Of a stretch of 64,000 bases of DNA, positions 52,442 through 60,420 are shown piece by piece. The position numbers were made by a program, and so were the translations under genes. Numbering within the stretch: position 1 is the stretch's first letter; each line of letters begins with the position of its first letter. This DNA comes from Collinsella sp. 4_8_47FAA. Lineage in GTDB: Bacteria > Actinomycetota > Coriobacteriia > Coriobacteriales > Coriobacteriaceae. The stretch covers positions 213,181 to 277,180 of the forward strand of contig NZ_KN214135.1 in assembly GCF_000763055.1 (NCBI RefSeq). Direction: 5' to 3'. The notes under the pieces were generated by a model. That model was not told where the DNA came from. It worked only from the letters and a program-made list of their open reading frames with translations, and did not search any database.

Positions 52442-55441
52442 CTATTTCTTAAGAAGGTACGAATAGTTGTCGCGCACAGCCCTGATGGTCAGGCGGACGG
52501 CCTCGGGAAGACCGGTGTTGACGGCATCGACCGAGACGGTGCGGACCGTGCCGGCGACGCGGACCTTAAAGTGATCCTCGTCCACGGCCAGGAAGCCCTC
52601 GTTCTCGGAGTTCTCCATGTCCTGCTCGCTCCAGAACAGGGTGAGCTTGTCCTTGTAGGGACGACCCTCCTGGTAGGGGCAGAACACGGCGCAGTTGCCG
52701 CACTCGTTGCACATGCCGTCGACGTGGACGACCTGATGCTTGGCCAGGCCCGGCACCTTAATTGCCACGTTGGCGCGGTTGGGGCACACGTCGCAGCAGA
52801 CCTCGCACACCGAGCCGCAGCCCAGGCAGCGGGTCTTGGTGCAGTTGCGCTTGTCGCGGCACAGCGACCCCTTGCGCTCGTAGCAGGTATCCTCGCGGCC
52901 AGCCTGCTCGTTGCAATCGGCGTACTTGTTAAAGTCCACGCCGGCGATGGCGCGGGCGACTTCGGCGGCGTCGGCAATAGCCTCGACCACGGTAGCCGGA
53001 CCGCGGCGACAGTCGCCCGCAGCCCAGACGCCCTCGACACCGGTGGAGGTGGCGGCAAGGCGGCCGCGACGGTCGTGCTCGACGCCCGCGGCGTCGTACA
53101 GGCTGGCATCGATGCCCTCGCCCACGGCACAGATCACCGTGGTGGCGGGAAGCTCGACGGTCTCGCCCGTGGCGACGGGGCTGCGACGGCCGCTTGCATC
53201 CGGCTCGCCAAGCTCCATAACGTCGCAGGTCAGCACGGCGCCGTTGAGCGCCTTAGGCGCCAGCAGCTCGCAGAACTCAACGCCGTCGGCAAGAGCAAGA
53301 TCGAGCTCTTCCTCGTCGGCGGGCATCTGCTTCTTGGTGCGGCGATACACCAGGCGCACGTTCTTCACGCCAGCCAGGCGCTTGGCCACGCGGGCAGCAT
53401 CCATGGCGGTGTTGCCGGCGCCGATGACCACGACGTCCTCGCCCAGCTCGAGCTTCTCGCCCTTCTTGGCGGCCTCGAGGAATTCCAGCACGTCGAGCTC
53501 GGCACCCTCGCCCAAGCCCGCAGAGCCGGGCATCCAGGCACCGGTGGCCACGACCACGTCGGTAAAGCCCTGGGCCTTGAGCTCTTCAATGGAATCCACG
53601 CGAGCGTTAAGCTGCACCTTGGCGCCAAAGGCCAGGCAGAGCTCGGCATCGTGGGAGATATCGTCGCTCGCAATACGGAACTCGGGGATCACGTGACGGA
53701 CCACGCCGCCGAGCGAATCGCGGGCCTCAAAGATGGTGACGGGCACGCCGGCGCGCGTCAGGAAGAACGCCGTCGCCAGACCGGCCGGGCCGCCGCCGAT
53801 AACGGCAACGTTGCGCTCGCCGTCGTTGGCGATGGCCTGGGCGCGCAGCTTGGGCAGCACGGCGGTCATGGCCTCGCGGGCGGCCTTGAGCTTGCTGGCG
53901 CGAATCTGGGCGCCCTCGGGCTCGTAAAATGCGCGCTCGCAGGCACGGCCGCAGGGATGCGGGCAGATGGTCCCGGTAATGAACGGCAGGGCGTTGCGCT
54001 CGATGATGATGTTGAGCGCGTCCTCGTAGCGACCCTCGTCAACAGCCGCCAGGTAGGCGGGAATATCCTGCTGGATGGGGCAGCTCGTGCGGCACGGCGT
54101 GGTAAAGCAATCGGAAAGCGGGCTCTTGCCGGCGACCTTGCGGTCGGGCAGCGGGCGCAGCGGCTTCTTGTAGAGCGGGTTGGTGAGCGAGTCGGCCTGG
54201 ATCGCGGTCACGGCGTCGAGAGAGACGCCCGCGAACGGCTTGCCGTCCAGGTCGGTAAACTCGCCGGCCATCTGGCTAAAGCGCTCGTAGCCACCAGGCT
54301 TGAGCACGTCGGTCGCCAGGGTGACGGGCCAAATGCCGGCATCGTACAGGGCGCGGATGTTGTAGACCGTGGCACCGCCGGAGTAGCTGATGCGCAGTTT
54401 GCCATCAAACTGCTCGGTAATGCGGCGGGCAGCCTCGATGGTCAGCGAGAACAGCGAACGGCCGGACATGTACATCTCGGTGGAAGGCAGCTCGTTTCTC
54501 GTCACGTCGACGGGGAACGTGTTGGTCAGCTTGACGCCAAACTCCAGGCCGCGCTCGGCGCACAGGGCAATCAGGCGCTCGAACATAGGCACGGCATCGG
54601 CCCACTGCAGGTCCTCGCGGAAGTGCGTGTCATCGAAGACGATGTAGTCAAAGCCCAGCTCGTTGAGGCGCTGACGTGCAAACTCATAGCCCAGCAGCGT
54701 GGGGTTGCACTTGATGTAGGTGTTGAGACCCTTCTCGGTAATCAGATAGGTCGCGATGCGCTCGATCTCGGCGGGCGGGCAGCCGTGCAGGGTAGACTCG
54801 GTGATGGAGTTGGAGACGCGTGCCGGGATGGATTCGACAAATGCGGCGTCGACATGCTCAAACTTGTCCAGGTTGGCGAGCGCCCATGCGCGGCACTCGT
54901 TCCAGACGTCAGAGCCGCTGGCGTCCTTCATGCCCTCGATGTAGGCGTCGACCTTGGGGCTCTTAATACCCTCCAGGTCATAGCCCACGGACATGTTAAA
55001 GACAAAGCCGTCCGGGCTGCCCAGGCCGTACTCGCGAGCGATCAGGTGGCAGGCAAACCATGCCTTCACGTACTCGGCAAAAGCCTGCGGAACCTCGAGC
55101 TCGGTCGACCACTCGCAGTTGTAGCACTCGTCCTGCGCCACGATGCAGGGCTTGTTCACACACTTGGAGAGCTCCTCGCCGTCCATCACCTGAACGGTCT
55201 TGAGCTCAAAGAAGCGTGAACCGGCCACGTAGGATGCCACGATGTTCTGGGCCAGCTGCGTATTGGGACCGGCGGCCGGGCCAAACGGAGTCTCGATGCG
55301 CTCGTCAAAAATGGGAAGCGCACCCTCCTGGTTGGTCGTGACCATCTTGCGCACGCCAAAGACGGCGCTCTGAGTCTTGTGCTCCTCGATGATCCAGTTC
55401 ATCAGCTGCGAAAACGGGATCGGCCTCATGATGTCGCTCAT
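52442..55441 (-). CDS. ygfK: YgfK, putative FAD/NAD(P)H oxidoreductase subunit
   Basis: 999 residues from the ATG at 55441 with AGGAG at 7 bases. The N-terminal half (1-500) is a dihydroorotate-dehydrogenase-like barrel (RPIPFSQLMNWII, IAQDECYNCEW, ISYSGGATVYNI). The middle is a GltD-like unit: Cys-rich SCPIQQDIPAYL, FAD motif VIGGGPAGLATAFFLTRAG, NAD(P) motif VVIGAGNTAMDAARVAKR. The C-terminus has ferredoxin Cys (CLGCGSVCEVCCDVCP, CNECGNCAVFCPY). Often annotated as a selenate reductase subunit; in purine-degrading gut bacteria it is required for urate use and probably supplies or accepts electrons. Supplies the flavin missing from XdhD. Confidence 0.92.
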   Translation of the reverse strand: MSDIMRPIPFSQLMNWIIEEHKTQSAVFGVRKMVTTNQEGALPIFDERIETPFGPAAGPNTQLAQNIVASYVAGSRFFELKTVQVMDGEELSKCVNKPCIVAQDECYNCEWSTELEVPQAFAEYVKAWFACHLIAREYGLGSPDGFVFNMSVGYDLEGIKSPKVDAYIEGMKDASGSDVWNECRAWALANLDKFEHVDAAFVESIPARVSNSITESTLHGCPPAEIERIATYLITEKGLNTYIKCNPTLLGYEFARQRLNELGFDYIVFDDTHFREDLQWADAVPMFERLIALCAERGLEFGVKLTNTFPVDVTRNELPSTEMYMSGRSLFSLTIEAARRITEQFDGKLRISYSGGATVYNIRALYDAGIWPVTLATDVLKPGGYERFSQMAGEFTDLDGKPFAGVSLDAVTAIQADSLTNPLYKKPLRPLPDRKVAGKSPLSDCFTTPCRTSCPIQQDIPAYLAAVDEGRYEDALNIIIERNALPFITGTICPHPCGRACERAFYEPEGAQIRASKLKAAREAMTAVLPKLRAQAIANDGERNVAVIGGGPAGLATAFFLTRAGVPVTIFEARDSLGGVVRHVIPEFRIASDDISHDAELCLAFGAKVQLNARVDSIEELKAQGFTDVVVATGAWMPGSAGLGEGAELDVLEFLEAAKKGEKLELGEDVVVIGAGNTAMDAARVAKRLAGVKNVRLVYRRTKKQMPADEEELDLALADGVEFCELLAPKALNGAVLTCDVMELGEPDASGRRSPVATGETVELPATTVICAVGEGIDASLYDAAGVEHDRRGRLAATSTGVEGVWAAGDCRRGPATVVEAIADAAEVARAIAGVDFNKYADCNEQAGREDTCYERKGSLCRDKRNCTKTRCLGCGSVCEVCCDVCPNRANVAIKVPGLAKHQVVHVDGMCNECGNCAVFCPYQEGRPYKDKLTLFWSEQDMENSENEGFLAVDEDHFKVRVAGTVRTVSVDAVNTGLPEAVRLTIRAVRDNYSYLLKK

Positions 55442-55542
55442 AGTGAGCTCCTCTCTGTAACGCCCGGCGAGACCGCGCGGCGGGCGCAAATACGGTGTAG
55501 CGCTAGCACAGCGCCGGCGACCCCGCGGAGGTCGCCTATACG

Positions 55543-55574
55543 CGCGTCGAATGCGGCGAAACACCCGACGCGCG
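55543..55574 (-). promoter_or_regulatory. Hairpin in the ssnA-ygfK gap
   Basis: CGCGCGTCG and CGACGCGCG are inverted around a 14-base loop in the 149-bp gap between ssnA and ygfK. A possible processing or attenuation stem; no T-tract. Confidence 0.35.
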
Positions 55575-55590
55575 TGAATCTACTTGTGAA

Positions 55591-56946
55591 TTAGTAGGTG
55601 CGATCGTTGAGCGTGCTCCAGAGCTTCTTGGACTCAGCCATGGTCCACGCGTTGATCTTGTCCTCATCAATCCCAACGAACTCGCGATCCTTGTACAGGA
55701 CGCGGCCGTTGATGATGGTGGTGCGGCAGTTTTTGCCCGTCATGCCAAAGAGCATGTGGCCGTCGATGTTCTCCTCGCTCAGCGGCGTAAAGGGCTTGTA
55801 GTCCATAACGATAACGTCGGCGGCAGCGCCGGCCTCGAGCACACCAAGCTTGCGATCGAAGTACTTGCTCGCCATCTTGGCGTTGTTCTCAAACAGCATC
55901 GTCATGGCCTCGCACCAGCCCACGTTGGGCATGGCAGCGTTGTGGCGCTGAATGATCAGGAAGACCTTAAGGCTCTCGAGCATATCGTGGGTGTAGGCGT
56001 CGGTACCCATGCACACGGGGATGCCGCGGCGGAAGAACTCGAGCACGGGGGCGCAGCCCACGGCGTTGCCCATATTGGATTCGGGGTTGTTGACCAGCCA
56101 GGTGCCGGACTCCTTGACGATATCCATCTCGGCAGGCGTCACGTGGATGCAGTGGCCCAGCATGGTGTCGGGACCAAGCAGGTTGTGCTGCAGCAGGCGC
56201 TCGACGGGGCTGATGCCACCGCGGTTGAGGCGGGAGTCCCACACGTCATTCATGCCCTCGCACACATGGATGTGGAAGCCGGTCAGGCCGTTGTTGGCCT
56301 CGGCCATCTTGTCCATGGTCTCGTCCGACAGCGTAAAGGTGGCATGCCCGCCAAACATGGCGGCGATCATGTGGTTGTCGTTATCGCGACGCTCCTTGGC
56401 GGCCCACTGGGCAAACTCGGCGTTCTCGGCAATGGCCTGGTCGCATTTTTCCTGACCACGGCGATCGGAGACCTCGTAGCACAGGCACGAACGCATGCCC
56501 AGCTCCTGAGCTGCATCCTTAATGGTAAAGAGGCTTCCCGGGATCTCGCAGAAACTCGCGTGGTGATCGAAGATCGTGGTGACGCCATCGCGGATGGAGT
56601 CAAGAATCGTGGCATAGGCGCTGGCCTTGGTGCCGTCGAGCGTCAGGTTGTCGTCGATCTTCCACCACTGCTGCTCGAGATTCTCCAGGAAGTTGGTGGG
56701 GTTGCAGCCCTTAATGGCAAGGCCGCGGGCCAGACCCGAGTAGATGTGGGTGTGGCAGTTGATGAGTCCGGGCATGATGAGGTTGCCCTGGGCGTCGACG
56801 TACTCGGCATCCGGGTACTTGGCCTTGAGCTCGCGCTCGGGGCCCACTTCGACGATCGTATCTCCGTCAATAGCGACCGCACCGTTGGGAATGAACGGAG
56901 TCTGAGCGTTGCGGGTAAAGACGGAACCGTTAGCGACCAGAAGCAT
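55591..56946 (-). CDS. ssnA: SsnA aminohydrolase
   Basis: 451 residues from the ATG at 56946 with GGGAG upstream. Amidohydrolase motifs: MPGLINCHTHIYSG (His65, His67), FHIHVCEGMND (His), LGHCIHVT and MGTDAYTHDM (Asp). SsnA proteins deaminate or hydrolyse a cyclic purine product; the exact step is not settled. It sits between the permease and ygfK and is one of the genes shared by gut urate-degrading clusters. Confidence 0.93.
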   Translation of the reverse strand: MLLVANGSVFTRNAQTPFIPNGAVAIDGDTIVEVGPERELKAKYPDAEYVDAQGNLIMPGLINCHTHIYSGLARGLAIKGCNPTNFLENLEQQWWKIDDNLTLDGTKASAYATILDSIRDGVTTIFDHHASFCEIPGSLFTIKDAAQELGMRSCLCYEVSDRRGQEKCDQAIAENAEFAQWAAKERRDNDNHMIAAMFGGHATFTLSDETMDKMAEANNGLTGFHIHVCEGMNDVWDSRLNRGGISPVERLLQHNLLGPDTMLGHCIHVTPAEMDIVKESGTWLVNNPESNMGNAVGCAPVLEFFRRGIPVCMGTDAYTHDMLESLKVFLIIQRHNAAMPNVGWCEAMTMLFENNAKMASKYFDRKLGVLEAGAAADVIVMDYKPFTPLSEENIDGHMLFGMTGKNCRTTIINGRVLYKDREFVGIDEDKINAWTMAESKKLWSTLNDRTY

Positions 56947-57094
56947 AAATGCTCCCTTCAACATCAGGGGCGGGGTTTGACACCTCTGACATGGCGGAAG
57001 TGCGAAGCGCCGGCCTACACCGGAAACGGGCCCTCTCCCGTCAACGCTTCACCAAAGGGACAAGCCCTTTGAAGTACGGCTTGGCGCCGCATGG

Positions 57095-57126
57095 CGCCGG
57101 CGGACGAGGCGATGCGTCCGCCGGCG
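57095..57126 (-). terminator. Hairpin between permease and ssnA
   Basis: CGCCGGCGGACG (57095-57106) and CGTCCGCCGGCG (57115-57126) form a perfect 12-bp stem, 17 bp after the permease stop codon. Without a T-tract it could be a partial terminator separating permease and ssnA expression. Confidence 0.55.
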
Positions 57127-57142
57127 AATAGCACCGAATTGG

Positions 57143-58537
57143 TTACTTCTTGCTCTCGGGCAGGACCAGATCCACAGCGGCATCCTTGGCGGCATCGATG
57201 TGCTGAGCCACGACCGGCGTCTGCGGAAGGATCAGGTTAAGGACAATGGCCATGATGGCGGTGGGGGTCACAGCGTTGGAGCCGATGACGGTGGACACCC
57301 AGGTGGGCATGCCCTCGCCGGCAAGGCAACCGCTGGCCATCCAAATACCCAGGCCAAAGACGACCGAGGTGCCGACGATGGTGGTGGTGCGCTGCGTGAG
57401 GCCCTCGCGGGTGAACATGCGCACACCGTTCATGGTGATGGTGCCAAAGACGCCGACGGTCGCGCCGCCGATGACGGGCTGCGGGATGGCGGAAAGGACG
57501 GCAGAGAGCTGCGGGAACAGGCCGGCGATGGCAAAGACGGCCGCGATGATCACAAAGACCCACTTGTTGACGACCTTGTTGGAGCAGATGATGCCCACGT
57601 TCTGGCCAAGGGCGCTGGTGGGAAGACCGCCCAGCAGGCCGCCGACCATAGAGGTGAGGCCCTGGGACACAATAGCGCCGGAGAGCTCGCGCTCGGTGGG
57701 CATACGGTCGATGGAGCCCAGGCAGGCGGCGGAAACGTCACCGATAACCTGGATGGCGACCATGGGGAACACGACAGCGAGGGTAATGCAGACCTCGGGA
57801 TCAAACTCGAGCGCGTAGGGCATGAGCTTGGGAAGGGCGAAGACCTGGGCGGTAGCGACGCTGGAGAAGTCGATCATGCCAAAGGGGATGGAGACGATCA
57901 TGCCAACGATCATGCCAAAGAACACAGATCCCAGCTTGAGCGTGCCCTTGCCAAAGTTGGCGAGCGCAAAGACCACGGCGAAGGTGATAAGAGCAACGCA
58001 CCAGGCCTGCGGGGTGCCCCACAGCGGCGTGCCCATGCCACCGGCCATGTACTTGACGGCCGTGGGATAGAGAGAGACGCCAATGGAGAAGATGACCGTA
58101 CCGGTCACGACGGGCGGGAACAGCCACTTGATCTTGCTGTAGGCCAGACCAAAGAGGACCGCGACGGCACCGCCGACAATCTCGCCGCCCAGCAGCGCGC
58201 CAAAGCTAAAGCCCGAGGCACCCATGGCCTGGAGGGCCGGGAGGAACGCGAACGAAACGCCCATGACGATGGGCAGGCCGCCGCCGATGCGACGGAAGGG
58301 AGCGAAGGCCTGAAGGGCCGTGTCGATTGCCGAAAGAATGAGCGCGACCTGGATGATGTCGGTGCTCTGCTGGCTATTAAAGCCGTAGACGCCGGCCATG
58401 ATGACCGCCGGGGTAATGATGCCGGCAAACGATGCCAGTACGTGCTGAAGGGCACACGGGATCATTTCCTTAACGGGCGGCATGCCTTCGCGAGTGAACA
58501 GGGCTTCGGTGCCGTTCGTAACCGTCTCCTGGGTCAT
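57143..58537 (-). CDS. Purine (xanthine/urate) permease, NCS2 family
   Basis: 464 residues from the ATG at 58537. About 14 hydrophobic segments. NCS2 features: ALQHVLASFAGIITPAVI at the N-terminus, VYGFNSQQSTDIIQ, FPMVAIQVIGDVSAA and GLPTSALGQNVGIIC, with Gln and Asn at the substrate sites. It probably imports xanthine or urate as a proton symporter, like UacT/XanP; which one cannot be told. It heads the second purine block and is divergent from a YheO-like regulator. Confidence 0.88.
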   Translation of the reverse strand: MTQETVTNGTEALFTREGMPPVKEMIPCALQHVLASFAGIITPAVIMAGVYGFNSQQSTDIIQVALILSAIDTALQAFAPFRRIGGGLPIVMGVSFAFLPALQAMGASGFSFGALLGGEIVGGAVAVLFGLAYSKIKWLFPPVVTGTVIFSIGVSLYPTAVKYMAGGMGTPLWGTPQAWCVALITFAVVFALANFGKGTLKLGSVFFGMIVGMIVSIPFGMIDFSSVATAQVFALPKLMPYALEFDPEVCITLAVVFPMVAIQVIGDVSAACLGSIDRMPTERELSGAIVSQGLTSMVGGLLGGLPTSALGQNVGIICSNKVVNKWVFVIIAAVFAIAGLFPQLSAVLSAIPQPVIGGATVGVFGTITMNGVRMFTREGLTQRTTTIVGTSVVFGLGIWMASGCLAGEGMPTWVSTVIGSNAVTPTAIMAIVLNLILPQTPVVAQHIDAAKDAAVDLVLPESKK

Positions 58538-58637
58538 TTGACCACCAATCCTCGAAGTAGTTGTTTTCGCATCTAACGCTCTATTGTGACGCAGTGCGGG
58601 GGTGAGGTTGTGCCTTCGTTGCATATCGTATTAAAGA

Positions 58638-58652
58638 TGATTCTCATTCTCA
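58638..58652 (-). promoter_or_regulatory. Fur-like box before the purine permease
   Basis: On the minus strand TGAGAATGAGAATCA matches the 7-1-7 Fur consensus TGATAATNATTATCA at most positions. It is about 100 bp upstream of the permease ATG. The downstream genes encode many iron-sulfur proteins, so iron control is sensible but unproven. Confidence 0.4.
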
Positions 58653-58858
58653 ATAATAATTTTTTGTTATCAGACTATTCTTCAGCTGAGATAGTGCATT
58701 TCCGCAGGTCAGGAAAGTGTCTGGTCAAAATAACATCTAACTATTCTTTTGGTCGACCGTTTACCGCCAAATTCCTACCGTTCGTCTGTATTACGCAATG
58801 TACCTGCGGATATACGAGATGATGAGCAGCGTGTTACCATGATAAAAAATTGTTATGA
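58648..58858. promoter_or_regulatory. Paired AT-rich inverted motifs in the permease/regulator gap
   Basis: AATAATAATTTTTTGTTATC (58652-58671) and GATAAAAAATTGTTATGA (near 58841-58858) are related AT-rich near-palindromes in the 351-bp divergent region. They recall in style the AACAAA-N3-TTTGTT pair at the other YheO-like regulator. Candidate binding sites for the regulator at 58889. Confidence 0.35.
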
Positions 58859-58888
58859 ACACTTCGATAGAACCCAAAGGAGTTGCCC

Positions 58889-59545
58889 GTGAACGAGACC
58901 GTACGTCGCTTTTTGCCGATGGTCGATTTCCTGGAGCAGGTACTCGGTAAGAACAGCGAGATCGTCCTGCACGATTTCTCGGATCCTGACCACGCCATCG
59001 TCGATATCCGCAACGGTATCGTGAGCGGCCGCAAGGTCGGCGGTCCCGCTACCGATCTGGCACTCAAGATCATGCACGACGCCAAGTATCGCGACCTGCC
59101 GTTTATTACGGGCTACGAGGGGCGCGGTGCCGGTGGCAAGACGTTGGAGTCGGCGACGTTCTTTATCCGCGAGAATGACGAGATTGTCGGTATGCTCTGC
59201 GTCAACACCGATCTTTCCACGGTCCGTTCCATCAACGCCATGGCGCAGCAGCTCATGGCGTGCTTCGACGCTGCGCCTAGACAGGCAGAGCCCGCGTCTA
59301 TCGAGGTCGAAAGCCTTTCGGAGTCTACACAGGAGCTCATCGACCGCAGCATTGCCGAGCTGCTGAGCGCGCGCGGGCTGGATGTAGCGTCACTTGGCCA
59401 GAGCGACCGCGTGGACGTCATTCGCCACCTCAACGGCAACGGGGTGTTCATGCTCAAGGGCGCCGTGGCCTGTGCCGCCACCGCGCTGGGCATCTCGGAG
59501 CCCAGCGTCTACCGCTACCTGCAAAAAGTCCGCAAGGAAGGCTAA
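58889..59545 (+). CDS. YheO-like PAS/HTH regulator (second copy)
   Basis: 218 residues from a GTG at 58889 with AAAGGAG at 6 bases. PAS-like domain: VLGKNSEIVLHDFSDPDHAIVDI is the family start, then GIVSGRKVGGPATD and FFIRENDEIVGMLCVNTD. The C-terminal HTH has QSDRVDVIRHLNGNGVFML and LGISEPSVYRYLQKV. Paralogue of the gene at 41500. Divergent from the purine permease, so it probably controls the second purine block. Confidence 0.87.
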   Translation: MNETVRRFLPMVDFLEQVLGKNSEIVLHDFSDPDHAIVDIRNGIVSGRKVGGPATDLALKIMHDAKYRDLPFITGYEGRGAGGKTLESATFFIRENDEIVGMLCVNTDLSTVRSINAMAQQLMACFDAAPRQAEPASIEVESLSESTQELIDRSIAELLSARGLDVASLGQSDRVDVIRHLNGNGVFMLKGAVACAATALGISEPSVYRYLQKVRKEG

Positions 59546-59557
59546 ACGTTAACCCTT

Positions 59558-59589
59558 GGGGACGGAGGGAAACGGATCATTTTTGTCGC
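59558..59589 (+). repeat. GGGGACGGAGGGAAACGG repeat, copy 1
   Basis: GGGGACGGAGGGAAACGG then ATCATTTTTG. Inverted copy at 60243-60266 and a third, direct copy at 60289-60316. Copies 1 and 2 bracket ridA. Member of the GGGGAC-cored repeats. Confidence 0.75.
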
Positions 59590-59600
59590 ATCACGTGACA

Positions 59601-59634
59601 AAAGACCCTGCAGCTCGCACTGCAGGGTCTTTTT
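59601..59634. terminator. Bidirectional terminator between regulator and ridA
   Basis: AAAGACCCTGCAG and CTGCAGGGTCTTT form a perfect 13-bp stem around CTCGCA, followed by TT on the plus strand and T-rich sequence on the minus strand. It serves the convergent regulator and ridA. Confidence 0.88.
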
Positions 59635-59663
59635 GCATGTCATGTTTAGTTGTTGCCAACGCC

Positions 59664-60041
59664 TTAGAGAGCGGCGACGACCTCGATCTCGACCAGACCG
59701 CCGGCCGGAAGAGCGGCAACCTGGAAAGCGCTGCGCGCAGGGAACGGAGCCTCGAACTTGGAAGCGTAGATCTCGTTCACGGCAGCGAAGTCTGCGATGT
59801 CGGCCAGGTAGACCGTGGTCTTGACGACATCGGCAAAGGTGGCGCCGGCAGCGGTCAGCAGGGCCTCGACGTTAGCAAGGGACTGCTTAGCCTGGGCCTC
59901 GACGCCCTCGGGCATCTTGCCGGTTGCGGGGTCGATGCCCAGCTGGCCGGACAGGAACACCATGTTGCCGGTCTGGATGCCGGGGGAATACGGGCCGATG
60001 GCTGCAGGTGCGTTATCGGAAGACACGACGGTCTTGCTCAT
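59664..60041 (-). CDS. ridA: RidA family enamine/imine deaminase
   Basis: 125 residues from the ATG at 60041 with AAGGAG upstream. Signature AIGPYSPGIQ, FLSGQLGIDPATGKMP and PFPARSAFQVAALPAGGLVEIE with the catalytic Arg are intact. RidA hydrolyses 2-aminoacrylate and related enamines before they damage PLP enzymes. This enamine is an intermediate of the diaminopropionate ammonia-lyase (dpaL), so its location beside the purine locus is functionally apt. Its leader carries a perfect hairpin. Confidence 0.94.
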   Translation of the reverse strand: MSKTVVSSDNAPAAIGPYSPGIQTGNMVFLSGQLGIDPATGKMPEGVEAQAKQSLANVEALLTAAGATFADVVKTTVYLADIADFAAVNEIYASKFEAPFPARSAFQVAALPAGGLVEIEVVAAL

Positions 60042-60075
60042 GTTTTTCTCCTTACGATCAATTGAGAGAGCGTGA

Positions 60076-60121
60076 GCGCGGTGTTCACACCGGGAGGCAC
60101 AGTTCGGTCTGAACACCGCGC
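60076..60121 (-). promoter_or_regulatory. Leader hairpin of ridA
   Basis: GCGCGGTGTTC (60076-60086) and GAACACCGCGC (60111-60121) are exact inverted copies 35 bp upstream of the ridA ATG. A possible regulatory stem or operator. Confidence 0.45.
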
Positions 60122-60242
60122 TTGATTTGGGATAGTACCCAAGGTTTCCGCGCGATGCAAGATTATTATCACGTTGCGAGAATATTTTATCGCCCAACGG
60201 CGCCTGTCGGTCGCTGAACGGCACGACCGGACGGTGCAGCTC

Positions 60243-60266
60243 AAAATGATCCGTTTCCCTCCGTCC
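60243..60266 (-). repeat. GGACGGAGGGAAACGG repeat, copy 2 (inverted)
   Basis: AAAATGATCCGTTTCCC then TCCGTCC is the reverse complement of the repeat at 59558. With the direct copy 3 at 60289 it makes an inverted pair around a 22-bp spacer. Confidence 0.75.
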
Positions 60267-60288
60267 ACTATGGATCACCTGATTCGAT

Positions 60289-60316
60289 GGGGACGAAGGG
60301 AAACCGATCATTCTTG
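60289..60316 (+). repeat. GGGGACGAAGGGAAACCG repeat, copy 3
   Basis: GGGGACGAAGGGAAACCG then ATCATTCTTG, a two-mismatch copy of the element at 59558. The rest of the 60042-60420 gap holds only the ridA leader and the U32 upstream region. Confidence 0.7.
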
Positions 60317-60420
60317 CTGCAAGGGCTGCTGAAGACTTTATCCTGCTTGGGCCACAGGGCTCGTCCGCCGCAACAGCACCACTATACTTTTGAATATCTG
60401 AGCATTTTGAAAGGCAGGAT

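Noticed and set aside
52571..55219. Long open frame on the plus strand opposite ygfK (similar ones lie opposite xdhD at 49344-51263 and secY at 26819-28204)
   Set aside because: Composition mirrors the true gene on the other strand; no ribosome-binding site, no domain motifs. Typical of high-GC DNA.
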